Assembly (NCBI RefSeq): GCF_021290925.1
Contig: NZ_JAJSLX010000002.1
Coordinates: 124,001-188,000 of the forward strand
Origin: Sessilibacter corallicola
Lineage (GTDB): Bacteria; Pseudomonadota; Gammaproteobacteria; Pseudomonadales; Cellvibrionaceae
Reading direction: 5' to 3'
DNA: 64,000 nucleotides
This document shows, in pieces, positions 9,237-19,186 of this stretch (positions are counted from its first letter, which is position 1; each line of letters opens with the position of its first letter). Made by a program: the position numbers and the translations under genes. The notes below the pieces were generated by a model. That model worked only from the letters and a program-made list of their open reading frames with translations. It was not told the origin of the DNA and did not search any database.

Positions 9237-9246
9237 AATTTACCTA

Positions 9247-9555
9247 TTACGCTGCAGGTTTTTGTTTTTCGTTAGCGTTTAATGCGCCTTTACGATGTTG
9301 CAGTGCAGCTTCTAATTTTTTTGCAGCGGATTTTACCGCAGCATACATGTCTAATTCTTTTGCATTTACTGCAACCTGGGCACCCATATATTGCGTAATT
9401 AATTCTGCACTTTGCTCCTTGCGTTCGACGGTGAGGAATACTGATATTTTTGTCAGTGATGGGAAGTGTTTAGTAATGCGAGAGAGTTTTTCTTCAACCT
9501 GATTGCGCATGGCGTCAGTAACTTCGATGTGGTGACCAGATAATTCGATTTGCAT
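9247..9555 (-). CDS. hpf: Ribosome hibernation promoting factor (HPF/YfiA family)
   Basis: A 102-residue ribosome-associated inhibitor that occupies the decoding site and promotes 100S or inactive 70S ribosomes in stationary phase. MQIELSGHHIEVTDAMR at the N-terminus and the basic segment SAAKKLEAALQHRKG near the end are typical, and the length matches short HPF. A longer reading (from 9618) is open, but the ATG at 9555 is preferred: it begins exactly at the family N-terminus and has AAGAGG upstream. Unlike the usual rpoN-hpf-ptsN arrangement, this copy stands alone, so a second copy may exist elsewhere. Confidence 0.92.
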   Translation of the reverse strand: MQIELSGHHIEVTDAMRNQVEEKLSRITKHFPSLTKISVFLTVERKEQSAELITQYMGAQVAVNAKELDMYAAVKSAAKKLEAALQHRKGALNANEKQKPAA

Positions 9556-9846
9556 AACGATTCCTCTTATTGTCTTCACGTGCAATTTAAAACTAAGGCC
9601 GTTTGGAACAGATTTCAAGTGATCAAAATAAATAATGTTTTATTAGTTAATTAGTATTTGACATTGATCGCACTTCTGGCGGTTTCTAATCGGTGCCCCA
9701 TTTGGGTCCAAATTTTTTCTGAGAATACGTTATCTTTTGCGTAAACTTGGGTTATAAATACATTCACAGATGAAAAAAACAGGTAGAATAAAAATCAAAT
9801 AATATCAATCAGATTTCTATCGAATAAGCGCTCAACTAGGCAACGA

Positions 9847-11532
9847 ATGAAACAACGACCTCTATATGTCCCTTTCGCTGGACCAGCTTTATTAGATACG
9901 CCCTTGCTCAATAAAGGCAGTGCCTTTACCGAAACCGAACGAGAGCACTTCAATCTCATCGGCCTGATTCCCCACACGATAGAAACCATCGAAGAGCAAA
10001 AAGCCCGAGCCTACGAGCAGCTCAACAGCTTCACCTCCGATATCAGTAAACACATTTATCTGCGCAACATCCAAGACACCAACGAAACTCTCTTTTACCG
10101 TCTGATGGTGGATCATCTCGAAGAGATTATGCCGTTGATTTACATTCCAACGGTGGCCCAGGCCTGTCAGCAGTTTTCCCACATTTACCGTCGCCATCGC
10201 GGCCTGTTTATCTCTTACCCTGACCTAGAAAATCTCGATGACGTGCTGCAAAGCGCGACCAAACACAATGTTAAGGCGATTGTTGTCACTGACGGAGAGC
10301 GCATTCTCGGGTTGGGTGATCAGGGCATTGGTGGCATGGGAATCCCCATTGGTAAGTTGTCTCTGTACGTTGCCTGTGGCGGTATCAGCCCAGCGTATAC
10401 TTTGCCGGTGGTGCTTGATGCCGGATGTAACAATGAAAAACTCATGAACGACCCGCTGTACATGGGTTGGCGGCACCGTCGAATAACGGGCGATGAATAC
10501 GATGAATTTATCGACGAATTTGTCGCGGCGATAAAACGCCGTTGGCCGAACGCTTTGCTTCAGTTTGAGGACTTCTCGCAAAACAACGCTACCCACATCC
10601 TAGAGCGTTACAAAAACGAGCTGTGCTGCTTCAACGATGATATCCAAGGTACTGCCGCAGCAACGCTAGCAACCGTTCTTGCCGCCAGTCGTCACAAGGA
10701 TCAAAAGCTCAGTGATCAGGCGGTTTGTATTCTAGGTGCCGGTCCGCTCGGCTGTAACATCGCCGAGATGTTGGTCGAGGAAATGGTGTCCGAAGGATTG
10801 ACTGATCAACAGGCCAGAGAGCGTATCTACATGGTCGATCGCTGGGGGCTTTTGCAAAGCAATATGGCGAACTTGCACGACTTCCAACAGCCGCTGGCCC
10901 AACCTGAAGATGTGGTCAGTGAGTGGGTGGTGTCAAATGCCAGCTCTATTGGGTTAATCGACGTTGTAACCAACGCCAAGCCAACGATTTTAATCGGCGT
11001 TTCCAGCCAGCCTGGTTTGTTTTCCGAATCCGTGGTCACCAAAATGCACGAGCACTGTGAGCAGCCGGTCATTATGCCGCTTTCCAACCCTAACTCGGGT
11101 TTGGAAGCAGAACCGCGAGACATTCTTCGGTGGACCAAAGGCCAGGCGATTGTTGCTACTGGCGTTGCCTTCGCACCAGTGGCGCAAAACAATGAAATCT
11201 ACGAAGTGGCTCAATGCAGCAGTAGCTACATTTTCCCAGGGCTTGGTCTGGGCGTAATTTCGAGTCAGGCGAGTCGTGTTACTGAGTCAATGATTAAAGC
11301 GGCTGCGCGAACGTTGGCCGATCAGTCGCCGTTGGCAAATTCCGGTCAAGGGCCTTTGTTGCCTTCGTTGGGTGACAGTCGTGTGTTGAGCCCGATTGTG
11401 GCCAAAGCGGTTTACCAACAGGCCATCAATGACGGTGTGACGAGCGAGGTGACCGAAGCCGAAATTGAGCGACGAGTTCAGGAAAATTTCTGGAACCCAG
11501 AATACCGACGTTATAAACGAGCGCCTTTTTAG
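9847..11532 (+). CDS. maeA: NAD-dependent malic enzyme
   Basis: Oxidative decarboxylation of malate to pyruvate. The 561-residue length and motifs place it in the large SfcA/MaeA family: [10 protein letters not shown] near residue 100, the malate/metal region [16 protein letters not shown], the FEDFSQNNA segment with catalytic acids, [13 protein letters not shown], and the dinucleotide fold [12 protein letters not shown] around residue 300. The second-half [12 protein letters not shown] block is also conserved. It has an AGG ribosome site six bases before the ATG. It is single and ends four bases from the convergent rimI. A second, hybrid malic enzyme (MaeB type) is encoded at 52-54 kb. Confidence 0.93.
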   Translation: MKQRPLYVPFAGPALLDTPLLNKGSAFTETEREHFNLIGLIPHTIETIEEQKARAYEQLNSFTSDISKHIYLRNIQDTNETLFYRLMVDHLEEIMPLIYIPTVAQACQQFSHIYRRHRGLFISYPDLENLDDVLQSATKHNVKAIVVTDGERILGLGDQGIGGMGIPIGKLSLYVACGGISPAYTLPVVLDAGCNNEKLMNDPLYMGWRHRRITGDEYDEFIDEFVAAIKRRWPNALLQFEDFSQNNATHILERYKNELCCFNDDIQGTAAATLATVLAASRHKDQKLSDQAVCILGAGPLGCNIAEMLVEEMVSEGLTDQQARERIYMVDRWGLLQSNMANLHDFQQPLAQPEDVVSEWVVSNASSIGLIDVVTNAKPTILIGVSSQPGLFSESVVTKMHEHCEQPVIMPLSNPNSGLEAEPRDILRWTKGQAIVATGVAFAPVAQNNEIYEVAQCSSSYIFPGLGLGVISSQASRVTESMIKAAARTLADQSPLANSGQGPLLPSLGDSRVLSPIVAKAVYQQAINDGVTSEVTEAEIERRVQENFWNPEYRRYKRAPF

Positions 11533-11536
11533 ATCG

Positions 11537-11995
11537 TTACGTACAGGTCAGTGCGTACAATAATGCGTTTTCTCTTTGACCATTGGCTGCTGGATAATAG
11601 TTTTTCCTGCAGCCAATTTCATTAAAGCCAATCGATTCGTACAGTTCGATGGCGTTGACATTACTTTCCCTAACTTCCAAAAAAATGGTTTCTGCGGCCA
11701 GATTTTCGATGGCGTGTTGTATTAACGCTTTTGCGAAGCCTTTGCGTTGGTGATCTGCGTGAGTCGCAATGGTAAGGAGTTCAACTTCACCGGCCAAGAG
11801 TCCAAAAACCGCAAAAGCTGAAAGCTGTTTTGTGGACGTTGTTTCGATCACCCACGCGCGTCGATTGGCAGACAATGATCGTTCGAATTCGGCTTTTGAC
11901 CAAGGGTGAAATTGGGCGTGCTTTTCAATGGCCAAAACAGAAGGAATGTCTTCTTCGGTCATTTCACGCAGACAATATTCGGTTGAGGCAGGCAT
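11537..11995 (-). CDS. rimI: [Ribosomal protein bS18]-alanine N-acetyltransferase (GNAT)
   Basis: GNAT-family enzyme acetylating the N-terminal alanine of ribosomal protein S18. The 152-residue product from the ATG at 11995 has the acetyl-CoA loop HQRKGFAKALIQHAI (the R/QxxGxA motif), the upstream ELLTIATH strand, the EVRESNVNAIELYESIGF segment typical of RimI, and the C-terminal R-x-YYP. A GTG at 12031 would add 12 residues inside the upstream gene; the ATG is preferred because it gives the normal length and starts six bases after the holD stop. The holD-rimI pairing is seen in Pseudomonas. Confidence 0.88.
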   Translation of the reverse strand: MPASTEYCLREMTEEDIPSVLAIEKHAQFHPWSKAEFERSLSANRRAWVIETTSTKQLSAFAVFGLLAGEVELLTIATHADHQRKGFAKALIQHAIENLAAETIFLEVRESNVNAIELYESIGFNEIGCRKNYYPAANGQRENALLYALTCT

Positions 11996-12000
11996 GTGTT

Positions 12001-12918
12001 TTATTGTCTCAACGGCTGAATTGCCCGCCACACGTCGGCTTTCGATTCCGGATTTTGTAATAGATAAGCGAGATTGTGCGTGACAATGGCTGTTAATGAA
12101 AAATCGTCGATGGTAAACGTTTTATTGAGCTTATCGGCGAAGCTTTCTTGTGAGTCCAATAAATACTGCACGGCATCTTCACCCATCAATAATAAAAATC
12201 GTCCCGGACGCAGTAAAAATTGCTCGTCTAAAAACGCGTTTAACGTTTCTCGGGCAGCGTTTTCATCGTGTGGTTGATTGGGTGCATCAATCAGCGGCCA
12301 ATGAATAATTTCGCTTTTCGGTAATTCCTTCGGATAACCCAGAGCCACCAGCATATTGACTAACAGCTTTTCGGTAGGAAGCGCCAGTTTGGCTTGGCGT
12401 GAATCGACGATCATCAAGTCGTCGGAAATACGCCAGAAGCTGAGCGAAAAGCTGACATTCTCTGATGTTGTTTTTCTCGCAAGCGCTTTTCTTTCATTTT
12501 TTTCAGGCTCAGAAAAAGACGGAACCTGAGATTTTTTCTGAGTGCTAATCGGCGCAGGTGAAACAACGGGAGTGGGTGCTTGTCGGTTTTTTTCCGTCGG
12601 TGTTTGAATCGCGTTGTTCTGTGTCAGCGGCGTTTGTGGTTGCGCGGCTGAATTGGCAGAAATCTGCTCGATGATTTCATTGGCAGATCTAGCAGTAACC
12701 AGAGGTGTGTGTTCTTCTGCTCTCTGGTCCAACGAAGGCAAGGTTTGACGGGTTTGATAGGTCTCTTGCTGATCGACTAGGGACTCATCGTCAGATTCGA
12801 CCTCTGGAGCGATAAATTCACAGGCTTTGGATTCTGTCGCGCCAGGCAGCTGCCATCTAGGGACATAATTGTCGATGCCCAGAGCGTTTAAATAAGCTTG
12901 TCGATGGATTTCAAACAC
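12001..12918 (-). CDS. holD: Putative DNA polymerase III psi subunit (HolD-like) with long linker
   Basis: A 305-residue protein with a GTG start. It opens with RQAYLNALGIDNYVPRW, the N-terminal motif of Pseudomonas-type psi proteins that contacts the chi subunit. A long low-complexity linker (about 40-155, rich in Q, T, P, S and E) follows, then a C-terminal globular part with LPTEKLLVNMLVALGYP, IIHWPLI, FLLLMGEDAVQYLL and a final VWRAIQPLRQ. The position immediately upstream of rimI matches the holD-rimI order in gammaproteobacteria. Psi bridges the clamp loader and chi/SSB. The family diverges fast, so the call depends on gene order as much as sequence. Confidence 0.6.
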   Translation of the reverse strand: MFEIHRQAYLNALGIDNYVPRWQLPGATESKACEFIAPEVESDDESLVDQQETYQTRQTLPSLDQRAEEHTPLVTARSANEIIEQISANSAAQPQTPLTQNNAIQTPTEKNRQAPTPVVSPAPISTQKKSQVPSFSEPEKNERKALARKTTSENVSFSLSFWRISDDLMIVDSRQAKLALPTEKLLVNMLVALGYPKELPKSEIIHWPLIDAPNQPHDENAARETLNAFLDEQFLLRPGRFLLLMGEDAVQYLLDSQESFADKLNKTFTIDDFSLTAIVTHNLAYLLQNPESKADVWRAIQPLRQ

Positions 12919-13083
12919 GTGTTACACAGCCAACAATGAGTAAATTACCGGAACTTTACCATATTCAATCATTGAGAGGGTGAAGTTAAGTTTATTCAAA
13001 ATGCTTCGCTCATATGTCGCGAAAATAAGTTGATAACGGTCATAACTGGACGTCTGAATAATTGAGAATAGCTCACTGGAGGC

Positions 13084-13410
13084 TCAATTAGCCCGTTTTT
13101 TTAGGTGGTACTGACCGTACTCGAAGCGGGAGAAGTATTCGTAGATTTTGCTGTGGAAAATCGGGCTAGACACTGTGTCGAGTTGCAAGAATTCCTCAGC
13201 GACGTAAGCGGGTTTTTGCGCTTGGTGCACCAATAAATGGTACCAAGGCTGGGTTTTACTGGGGTTTGATGGCGCCATTTCCGCATACCAGTCGTCGGAT
13301 TGGGAAAATTGTGGGTCAACATCAAAAATTACGGCGCGGTATTTCAATAATTTGTGGGTTACTAATTCACCAACAATGAATCTACCTGATTGCTTTATTA
13401 TCTCTGTCAT
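13084..13410 (-). CDS. hspQ: Heat shock protein HspQ (YccV-like)
   Basis: A 108-residue protein of the HspQ / hemimethylated-DNA-binding YccV family, implicated in DnaA turnover and as a Lon specificity enhancer. Typical blocks are FIVGELVTHKLLKYRAVIFDVDP, the WY segment, QPWYHLLVHQA, AYVAEEFL and the FHSKIYEYFSRF-like C-terminus. Length matches the family (about 105). It stands alone, has a GGA ribosome site, and I do not see an evident sigma-32 promoter. Confidence 0.88.
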   Translation of the reverse strand: MTEIIKQSGRFIVGELVTHKLLKYRAVIFDVDPQFSQSDDWYAEMAPSNPSKTQPWYHLLVHQAQKPAYVAEEFLQLDTVSSPIFHSKIYEYFSRFEYGQYHLKKRAN

Positions 13411-13630
13411 TCATTATCCGATCTGAAACATGTAGCTTTTGGTGTCATTCTGAGTAATTACGACGACATTATAACGTTAGATGATGATTTAACCGTGGGA
13501 TTTGTCTAAAAAGTTCGGCCTTTATAAACACAGGTTTTTTCTAACTTTCGTTTGACAATAATTATGGTGAAACGGTTTAGATGAGTAATGCCATAGTCAT
13601 TATTGGCAAGTTGTGACTGAGAAATGTACC

Positions 13631-13663
13631 AGTCTAAAAAAGAGGATCTCTCTTTTTTAGACT
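13631..13663. terminator. Strong bidirectional terminator downstream of the peptide ABC operon
   Basis: A perfect 14-bp stem (agtctaaaaaagag, 13631-13644, pairing with 13650-13663) around a 5-base loop, with six T residues in the 3' arm for either strand. It lies 16 bases past the stop of the ABC ATPase gene and closes that minus-strand operon. Confidence 0.75.
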
Positions 13664-13678
13664 GCGAAAGGTGAGAAA

Positions 13679-15250
13679 TTAGTGCATTGCGGCAGCGAGC
13701 AAACTTTGCGTGTACACGTGGCTAGGTTGTTGCCACAAGGCTTCGACATTGCCCGATTCGACCAATTCACCGTGTTTTAACACGATGACGCGATCACACA
13801 ACTTACGCACAACAGCGAGATCGTGAGAAATAAACAGCATACTCAGTTCGTGTTTATCCACAAGGTATTGGATCAACTCTAAAATCTGTTTTTGAATCGT
13901 CACATCCAGAGCCGATACAGGCTCGTCGGCGACAATAAATTCAGGTTTGGTGGCAATGGCGCGGCCGATGGCAATACGTTGACGCTGGCCGCCAGAAAAT
14001 TCGTGGGGATATTTCTTCACGAATGCACGCGCTAAGCCAACATCGTCCATCAGTTTTAACACGGCTTGGTTTAATTCACTGCCCTTTGCAATGCCGTGTA
14101 ATTTCATTGGCTCGGCCAATGTTTCGTAAATGGTCATCCGCGGATTCAGTGAGGCATAAGGGTCTTGGAAAATCATTTGCATTTTTCGACGCAACGGCTT
14201 CATCTGCTGAGGATTTTTACTCAACAATTCGTCACCGCGATAATTCACCGACCCCTGGGCATCCACCAAACGCAAAATACTGCGGCCAATGGTGGATTTA
14301 CCCGAACCAGACTCACCCACAAGCCCTAAAATTTCTTTCGGCAAAATATCAAAATTAACGTTGTCCACGGCTCTGAAGCGGTTGCCGTTGACGTTAAATT
14401 CAGTGACTAAGTTTTTTACCTGAATTAACGGCTCGGGATTTTCTTCGGCTTTTGGATTTTCTTTTGCGCCTTTAGGAATGGCGGCAAGCAATTTTTGAGT
14501 GTATTCGTGTTGTGGGTTTTCGAGTACATCCTGGGCGTTGCCTTGCTCGACAATGTGACCGGTTTTCATCACCAGCACTTTATCGGCTAGGTTTTTTACC
14601 ACGCCTAAATCATGGCTGATAAAAATAATGCCTAAATCGCGCTTTTTCTGGATTTCTGCGACCAAATCAAGAATTTGTTTCTGAATGGTAACGTCTAAAG
14701 CCGTTGTGGGTTCGTCGGCAATTAATAATTTAGGCTCTGCAATAAGAGCCATTGCGATCATCACCCGTTGTCGCATGCCGCCGGAAAATTCGTGGGGCCA
14801 GGCATTAAAGTTGGTTTCTGGCGAGCGAATTCCCACTTCGGTCATAAGCTCAATGGCTTTCTTTTTAGCTTCACTGCGACTGACTTTGTGATGATAAATA
14901 AGAGGCTCAATCAGTTGCTCACCGACGGTTAGGTACGGATTTAAACACGTCATTGGGTCTTGGAAGATCATGGCGATCTTGTTGCCCCGCACCGCGCGAA
15001 TTTCATCATCGCTGCAATTTAATAAATCGACGCCATCGAAAACAGCCGAGCCTGATTCAATTTTTCCAGGCGGGCAGGGAATTAACCCCATGATCGAATA
15101 ACAGCTGACGGATTTTCCCGAGCCGGATTCACCAACGATCGCCAGAGTTTCTCCGGCATCGAGAGAGAAGCTGACGTCTTCAACAGCTTTAGTGAGGCCG
15201 TTTCGAGTGTAAAAACTGGTGGATAGATTGTTTACGGTAAGTAGTGTCAT
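13679..15250 (-). CDS. Peptide ABC transporter ATP-binding protein, fused OppD-OppF type
   Basis: Energises the peptide importer encoded just upstream. The 523-residue protein contains two complete ABC ATPases in tandem (about 1-260 and 275-520), each with Walker A GESGSGKS, a signature (SGGMRQR and SGGQRQR) and Walker B (LLIADEPTTALD and FIVADEPVSALD). The arrangement is that of YejF or GsiA rather than separate OppD and OppF. The ATG at 15250 is chosen over the longer open frame to 15307 because it has an AGGGAAA ribosome site and begins at the domain start (MTLLTVNNLS). It is the last gene of a four-gene operon, 10 bases after oppC. Confidence 0.92.
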   Translation of the reverse strand: MTLLTVNNLSTSFYTRNGLTKAVEDVSFSLDAGETLAIVGESGSGKSVSCYSIMGLIPCPPGKIESGSAVFDGVDLLNCSDDEIRAVRGNKIAMIFQDPMTCLNPYLTVGEQLIEPLIYHHKVSRSEAKKKAIELMTEVGIRSPETNFNAWPHEFSGGMRQRVMIAMALIAEPKLLIADEPTTALDVTIQKQILDLVAEIQKKRDLGIIFISHDLGVVKNLADKVLVMKTGHIVEQGNAQDVLENPQHEYTQKLLAAIPKGAKENPKAEENPEPLIQVKNLVTEFNVNGNRFRAVDNVNFDILPKEILGLVGESGSGKSTIGRSILRLVDAQGSVNYRGDELLSKNPQQMKPLRRKMQMIFQDPYASLNPRMTIYETLAEPMKLHGIAKGSELNQAVLKLMDDVGLARAFVKKYPHEFSGGQRQRIAIGRAIATKPEFIVADEPVSALDVTIQKQILELIQYLVDKHELSMLFISHDLAVVRKLCDRVIVLKHGELVESGNVEALWQQPSHVYTQSLLAAAMH

Positions 15251-15260
15251 GATGTTTCCC

Positions 15261-16172
15261 TTAGTCCTTTGATGCACGCACGTCGAGGGCATCACGCAAA
15301 CCGTCACCCAAGAAATTCAATGAAAATAAAACGATCGACAGTGCTAAGCCTGGGAAAATTAATAACCAAGGGTATTCTTCCATGCTCTCCACACCGTTTG
15401 CGATGAGAACGCCCCAGGAAGATTCAGGTGGTTGAATCCCTAAACCCAAAAAGCTTAAGAACGCTTCTAGCAACATAACGTTAGGAATGGTCAGAGTGGT
15501 GTAAACAATTACCGGTCCCAAGGCATTGGGGATGATGTGCCTGCGAATAATGGCCGCTTTCGACAAGCCAATGGATATTGCGGCTTCGACAAATTCTAAC
15601 TGACGAATGGTTTGCACTTGGCCGCGCACAATCCTTGCCATGGTGAGCCATTCAACCGCGCCGATCGCCAGAAACAGCAACAGCAGAGAGCGGCCGAACA
15701 CAACCATCAATAACACAATAAAAATCATGAATGGCAGGGCGTAAATAATATCCACAAGTCGCATCATGATGGCGTCGACACGTCCCCCGGTGTAGCCGGC
15801 AATGGCGCCCCAGGTTACGCCGATGGTTAATGCAACCGCAGTAGCAATTAATCCTACCGCAAGAGAGACACGGCCACCGTACATAACTCGCGTGAGTAAG
15901 TCGCGGCCGAGTGTGTCGGTTCCGAACCAGTGCGCCGCAGACGGCGCGGACGCGCCTAAGGCCAAGTCTTGTTGCTCGTAGCCGTAGGGAGCAATCCAAG
16001 GCGTGAGCAAGCAAATTACGCCGATAAAAATTAGGACAAACAAACTGACTAAAGCTAATTTATTTTTTCGCAATCGAACCCAGGCGTCGTGCCAGAGAGA
16101 ATTGCCGGATTCAAATTGTTCGATATCGTTCATTGTGGAGGTTTGGTTAAGCGTTGAATTTGAGGCAGTCAT
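15261..16172 (-). CDS. oppC: Peptide ABC transporter permease (OppC/DppC family)
   Basis: Inner-membrane permease of 303 residues. A cytoplasmic N-terminal segment (about 1-35) precedes the first membrane helix (LALVSLFVLIFIGVICLL). The FGTDTLGRDLLTRVMYGGRVSL motif marks the OppC/DppC family, and the EAA loop is EAAISIGLSKAAIIRRHIIPNALGP, where it contacts the ATPase. It begins two bases after the oppB stop with GGAGG upstream. The family transports di- or oligopeptides, but the ligand here cannot be fixed from sequence. Confidence 0.92.
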   Translation of the reverse strand: MTASNSTLNQTSTMNDIEQFESGNSLWHDAWVRLRKNKLALVSLFVLIFIGVICLLTPWIAPYGYEQQDLALGASAPSAAHWFGTDTLGRDLLTRVMYGGRVSLAVGLIATAVALTIGVTWGAIAGYTGGRVDAIMMRLVDIIYALPFMIFIVLLMVVFGRSLLLLFLAIGAVEWLTMARIVRGQVQTIRQLEFVEAAISIGLSKAAIIRRHIIPNALGPVIVYTTLTIPNVMLLEAFLSFLGLGIQPPESSWGVLIANGVESMEEYPWLLIFPGLALSIVLFSLNFLGDGLRDALDVRASKD

Positions 16173-16174
16173 GA

Positions 16175-17107
16175 TTATTTGCCTCCCAATTGGCTGCGTA
16201 GGCGCGGATTCAAATACGCCGATAACACATCGGACAGCAAATTAAATACGATGATGAGCGTGGCTAGGAAAACCGTACACCCCATAATTAAGGTGTAATC
16301 ACGGTTGAAGGCTGCCAATACATAAAATCTTCCCAAGCCTTGAATTTGGAAAACAGACTCGATAACAAATGAACCGGAAAGAATGCCCGCAAAGGCCGGT
16401 CCGAGATAAGCAACTACAGGTAACATACCCGCGCGCAAACCGTGTTTTAAGATGACGACATGCTCAGGTAAGCCTTTTGCGCGTGCGGTTCTGATGTAAT
16501 CTTGCGATAAGACTTCCAACATGCCGCCGCGGCTTAAGCGAGCGACGTAAGCGGCGTAAACGGCACCGAGCGTGACACTGGGCAGTATCTTATCGCCGGG
16601 CAAATCGCCCCAACCCGATACGGGTAACCATTCCAGCCAAATGCCGAAAATCAAAATCAACAGTGGCCCCAACAAGAATGCGGGCATACAAATCCCGATC
16701 ATGGCGGTAGACATGGAAATGTAATCGCGCGCGCTGTTGGGTTTTAAGGCCGAAAATACACCGGCAATAGCACCGATGAGTAACGCGACTAAAATAGCGT
16801 AAATGCCGAGTTCTGCGGTAATCGGAAAGCCTGCGCCAATGAGTTCATTCACACTTCGGCCAGGGTATTTAAAGGATGGGCCAAGGTCACCTTGAACAAG
16901 GTCGCCAAGAAATGAAAAGTATTGGCTCATTAATGGTTGATCGAGGTTGTATTGCGCTTCTAAGGCTTTTAATACCGAAGGGTCTACTTTTCTTTCGCCA
17001 TCAAAAGGGCCACCTGGAGCGAATCTGACTAAGAAAAACGTAACGGTAATAACCACTAATAGAACCGGAATCGCTTGTAATAAGCGAGATAAAATAAAGC
17101 GTAGCAT
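16175..17107 (-). CDS. oppB: Peptide ABC transporter permease (OppB/DppB family)
   Basis: Inner-membrane permease of 310 residues with six predicted helices. The N-terminus (MLRFILSRLLQAIPVLLVVITVTFFLVRFAPGGPF) is the OppB/DppB signature, and the C-terminal half carries the EAA loop (YIRTARAKGLPEHVVILKHGLR) and the VFQIQGLGRFYVLAAFNRDY segment. The length is standard. It sits between the binding protein (4-base gap) and OppC (2-base gap), with a GGGGAA ribosome site. Together with OppC it forms the heterodimeric channel. Confidence 0.93.
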   Translation of the reverse strand: MLRFILSRLLQAIPVLLVVITVTFFLVRFAPGGPFDGERKVDPSVLKALEAQYNLDQPLMSQYFSFLGDLVQGDLGPSFKYPGRSVNELIGAGFPITAELGIYAILVALLIGAIAGVFSALKPNSARDYISMSTAMIGICMPAFLLGPLLILIFGIWLEWLPVSGWGDLPGDKILPSVTLGAVYAAYVARLSRGGMLEVLSQDYIRTARAKGLPEHVVILKHGLRAGMLPVVAYLGPAFAGILSGSFVIESVFQIQGLGRFYVLAAFNRDYTLIMGCTVFLATLIIVFNLLSDVLSAYLNPRLRSQLGGK

Positions 17108-17111
17108 GTGA

Positions 17112-18767
17112 TTAATTCCCCAAGGTTACGTGTTTATAGCCATAGTGATCCAAGAAATTGGGCGATAGACCTTTCACGCTTGGGTCGAGCAGATATTTGG
17201 TTTTGTAGGTATAAATAGGTACGAATGGAAGATCGGTTAAAATCATTTCTTCCGCTTTGGCAAAATTAGCCAACCGTTCTTCGTGTGTTTGAGATTGAGG
17301 AATGGTTTCCAAAATCATTTTGTCGTATTCAGGGTTGTCGTAAGCTGAGCGATTATTGCCGTTAGAAGACAGACCTAAATCCAAAAAGTTAATGGGATCA
17401 ACCACATCACCAATCCAACCGGCGCGAGCAATGTCGTAATCTAAATTATTACGGCTGGCGATATACACTTTCCATTCTTGGTTGAGCAGTTGTACGTTGA
17501 TGCCCAAATGTTTATTCCACATTTGTTGAACCGCAACCGCTAATTTTCGATGGGATTCATTGGTGTTGTATAAAAGCTCGACGTCTGGAAAACCTTCACC
17601 GTTGGGGTAACCGGCTTCGGCCAATAATTTTTTGGCTTTTTCGGGATTAAACTCGATCAGTTTTGGGGGCTGATAACCCGCCGCTCCCGGAGGGGTCAGT
17701 GAATAGGCGGGTTCGACAATGCCGTACATAACGGATTGATTAATGGTATCTCGGTCAATTGCCAGAGATAGCGCTTGTCTGACTTTGATATTATCAAAAG
17801 GAGGGCGGCTTAAATTGAATTGATAATAGTAGGTGCCAATATAGGGGGCATTTCTGAATTTTTCAGGTGACTCTTGGCGATAGACATCGACTTTGTTCAA
17901 GGGAATTTCGAAGGTTTTGTGCACCTGGCCAACACGAAACATTCGTTCAGCGGTTGAAAAGTTTTCGATCGGGTAAAAATGAATTTCGTTGAGAGAGACG
18001 GATTCTTTATCCCAGTAATAAGGGTTCTTTTCTACTTTAAGGACTTTATAAATCTTCCAATCTTTCAGCCTAAACGCGCCGCTGGTAATCATATTGCCGG
18101 GACGAGTCCATTTCGAAAAACGATCGGTTTTTTCGCCAAATTCCAAGATCGAATCTTTATGAACTGCGTAAGCTGCGTGGTGATCCAACAATTGCAAAAA
18201 ATACGGAATTGGATTTTCCAGTTCAACTTCAAGTACTTTTTCTGAAATGACGCGTACACCCACATCGTCAAAGTTGTCTAATTTTCCTGTTGCAAACGGC
18301 TCGGCATTTTTAATTGGGAAAAGCATGTATGCGTACTGATTTCCCATTTTAGGGTCGAGTGCGCGACTCCAGGACCAGTGAAAATCTTCCGCAGTAATTG
18401 GATCGCCATTCGACCATTTTGCATTGTCACGAATGTGGAACACATAGGTTTTTCCGTCTTCACTGATTTCCCAGCGATCGGCAATGCCGGGAATCGGTTC
18501 GAGGGTTTCATGGTGCTTGGCAACCAAGCCTTCATAGAGCGCTACCATGATGTTGTTTTCGGGCACCCCGGTACTGACGTGGGGATCAATACTTTGCGGT
18601 TCGGCGGAGTTTTCGACGTGGAAGATTCCTAGGCGGTTGCCTTCTTCTACCCGAGTTTCTCTCGTACCGCAGCTGACGATTGCCAAAACCGATACGGTTA
18701 TTAACAGCAATCTAACCGCTTGTTTTAAGTGTGTGTGAATTAATGAAGCTTTAATATTTATATTCAT
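17112..18767 (-). CDS. oppA: Peptide-binding lipoprotein of ABC transporter (OppA/SBP family 5)
   Basis: Periplasmic solute receptor of 551 residues that delivers peptides to OppBC. The leader ends in the lipobox AIVSC with the modified cysteine at residue 33, so it is membrane-anchored. OppA family blocks are visible: EPQSIDPHVSTGVPENNIMVALYEGL, KWSNGDPITAEDFHWSW, and near the end DYDIARAGWIGDVVDPINFLD. This set, especially AGWIGDxxDPxxFL, resembles oligopeptide (OppA/MppA) rather than nickel receptors. A GTG at 18797 would extend the protein by 10 residues; the ATG at 18767 is preferred, though neither has a good ribosome site. It is the first gene of the operon. Confidence 0.92.
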   Translation of the reverse strand: MNINIKASLIHTHLKQAVRLLLITVSVLAIVSCGTRETRVEEGNRLGIFHVENSAEPQSIDPHVSTGVPENNIMVALYEGLVAKHHETLEPIPGIADRWEISEDGKTYVFHIRDNAKWSNGDPITAEDFHWSWSRALDPKMGNQYAYMLFPIKNAEPFATGKLDNFDDVGVRVISEKVLEVELENPIPYFLQLLDHHAAYAVHKDSILEFGEKTDRFSKWTRPGNMITSGAFRLKDWKIYKVLKVEKNPYYWDKESVSLNEIHFYPIENFSTAERMFRVGQVHKTFEIPLNKVDVYRQESPEKFRNAPYIGTYYYQFNLSRPPFDNIKVRQALSLAIDRDTINQSVMYGIVEPAYSLTPPGAAGYQPPKLIEFNPEKAKKLLAEAGYPNGEGFPDVELLYNTNESHRKLAVAVQQMWNKHLGINVQLLNQEWKVYIASRNNLDYDIARAGWIGDVVDPINFLDLGLSSNGNNRSAYDNPEYDKMILETIPQSQTHEERLANFAKAEEMILTDLPFVPIYTYKTKYLLDPSVKGLSPNFLDHYGYKHVTLGN

Positions 18768-19186
18768 AGTTAAGAATGTTTCGTAAAAATGGCTCACAGG
18801 GCGTAGAAATAGACGTAATGTCTGACTGGGCTTTCACGGTAAGCGTTGTCTCTAGTCACCAGGCATTTTTTAAAGTTTTAACAACTTGAATTTATTGTTT
18901 TTGGCCGTTCAATCAAAATTTCAGTCATCAAATAGAGTGTACGTGATTGCATGAAACTTAACCTCGACCGTTAGAGTAATACGTATACACAGCAAAAATA
19001 CTGTGAATATAGTCCCTACGGACGAATCAATAGGTTATGTCATCACTATATCAAAAGAGTTATTTTGATATTGGTTGTGCACGTTGGGCGGGGTTTTGTG
19101 TTTGAACGCTAACACAGGAAGCGGGAAAATCTTGGCGGGATCAGCCAGCATGGGGCTGCTGGCCGGATTGAGAAAATGAGAAACGC
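18768..19186. other. Intergenic region upstream of oppA operon and downstream of flavin reductase gene
   Basis: About 420 bases with no convincing gene. It should contain the oppA promoter (reading leftwards). A short inverted repeat (ccagca...tgctgg, about 19151-19168) shortly after the stop of the flavin reductase gene may be a weak terminator for that gene. Confidence 0.45.

Noticed and set aside
12001-12918. TonB-like reading of the Pro/Gln-rich linker protein
   Set aside because: No membrane helix and no TonB C-terminal domain; location before rimI favours HolD.
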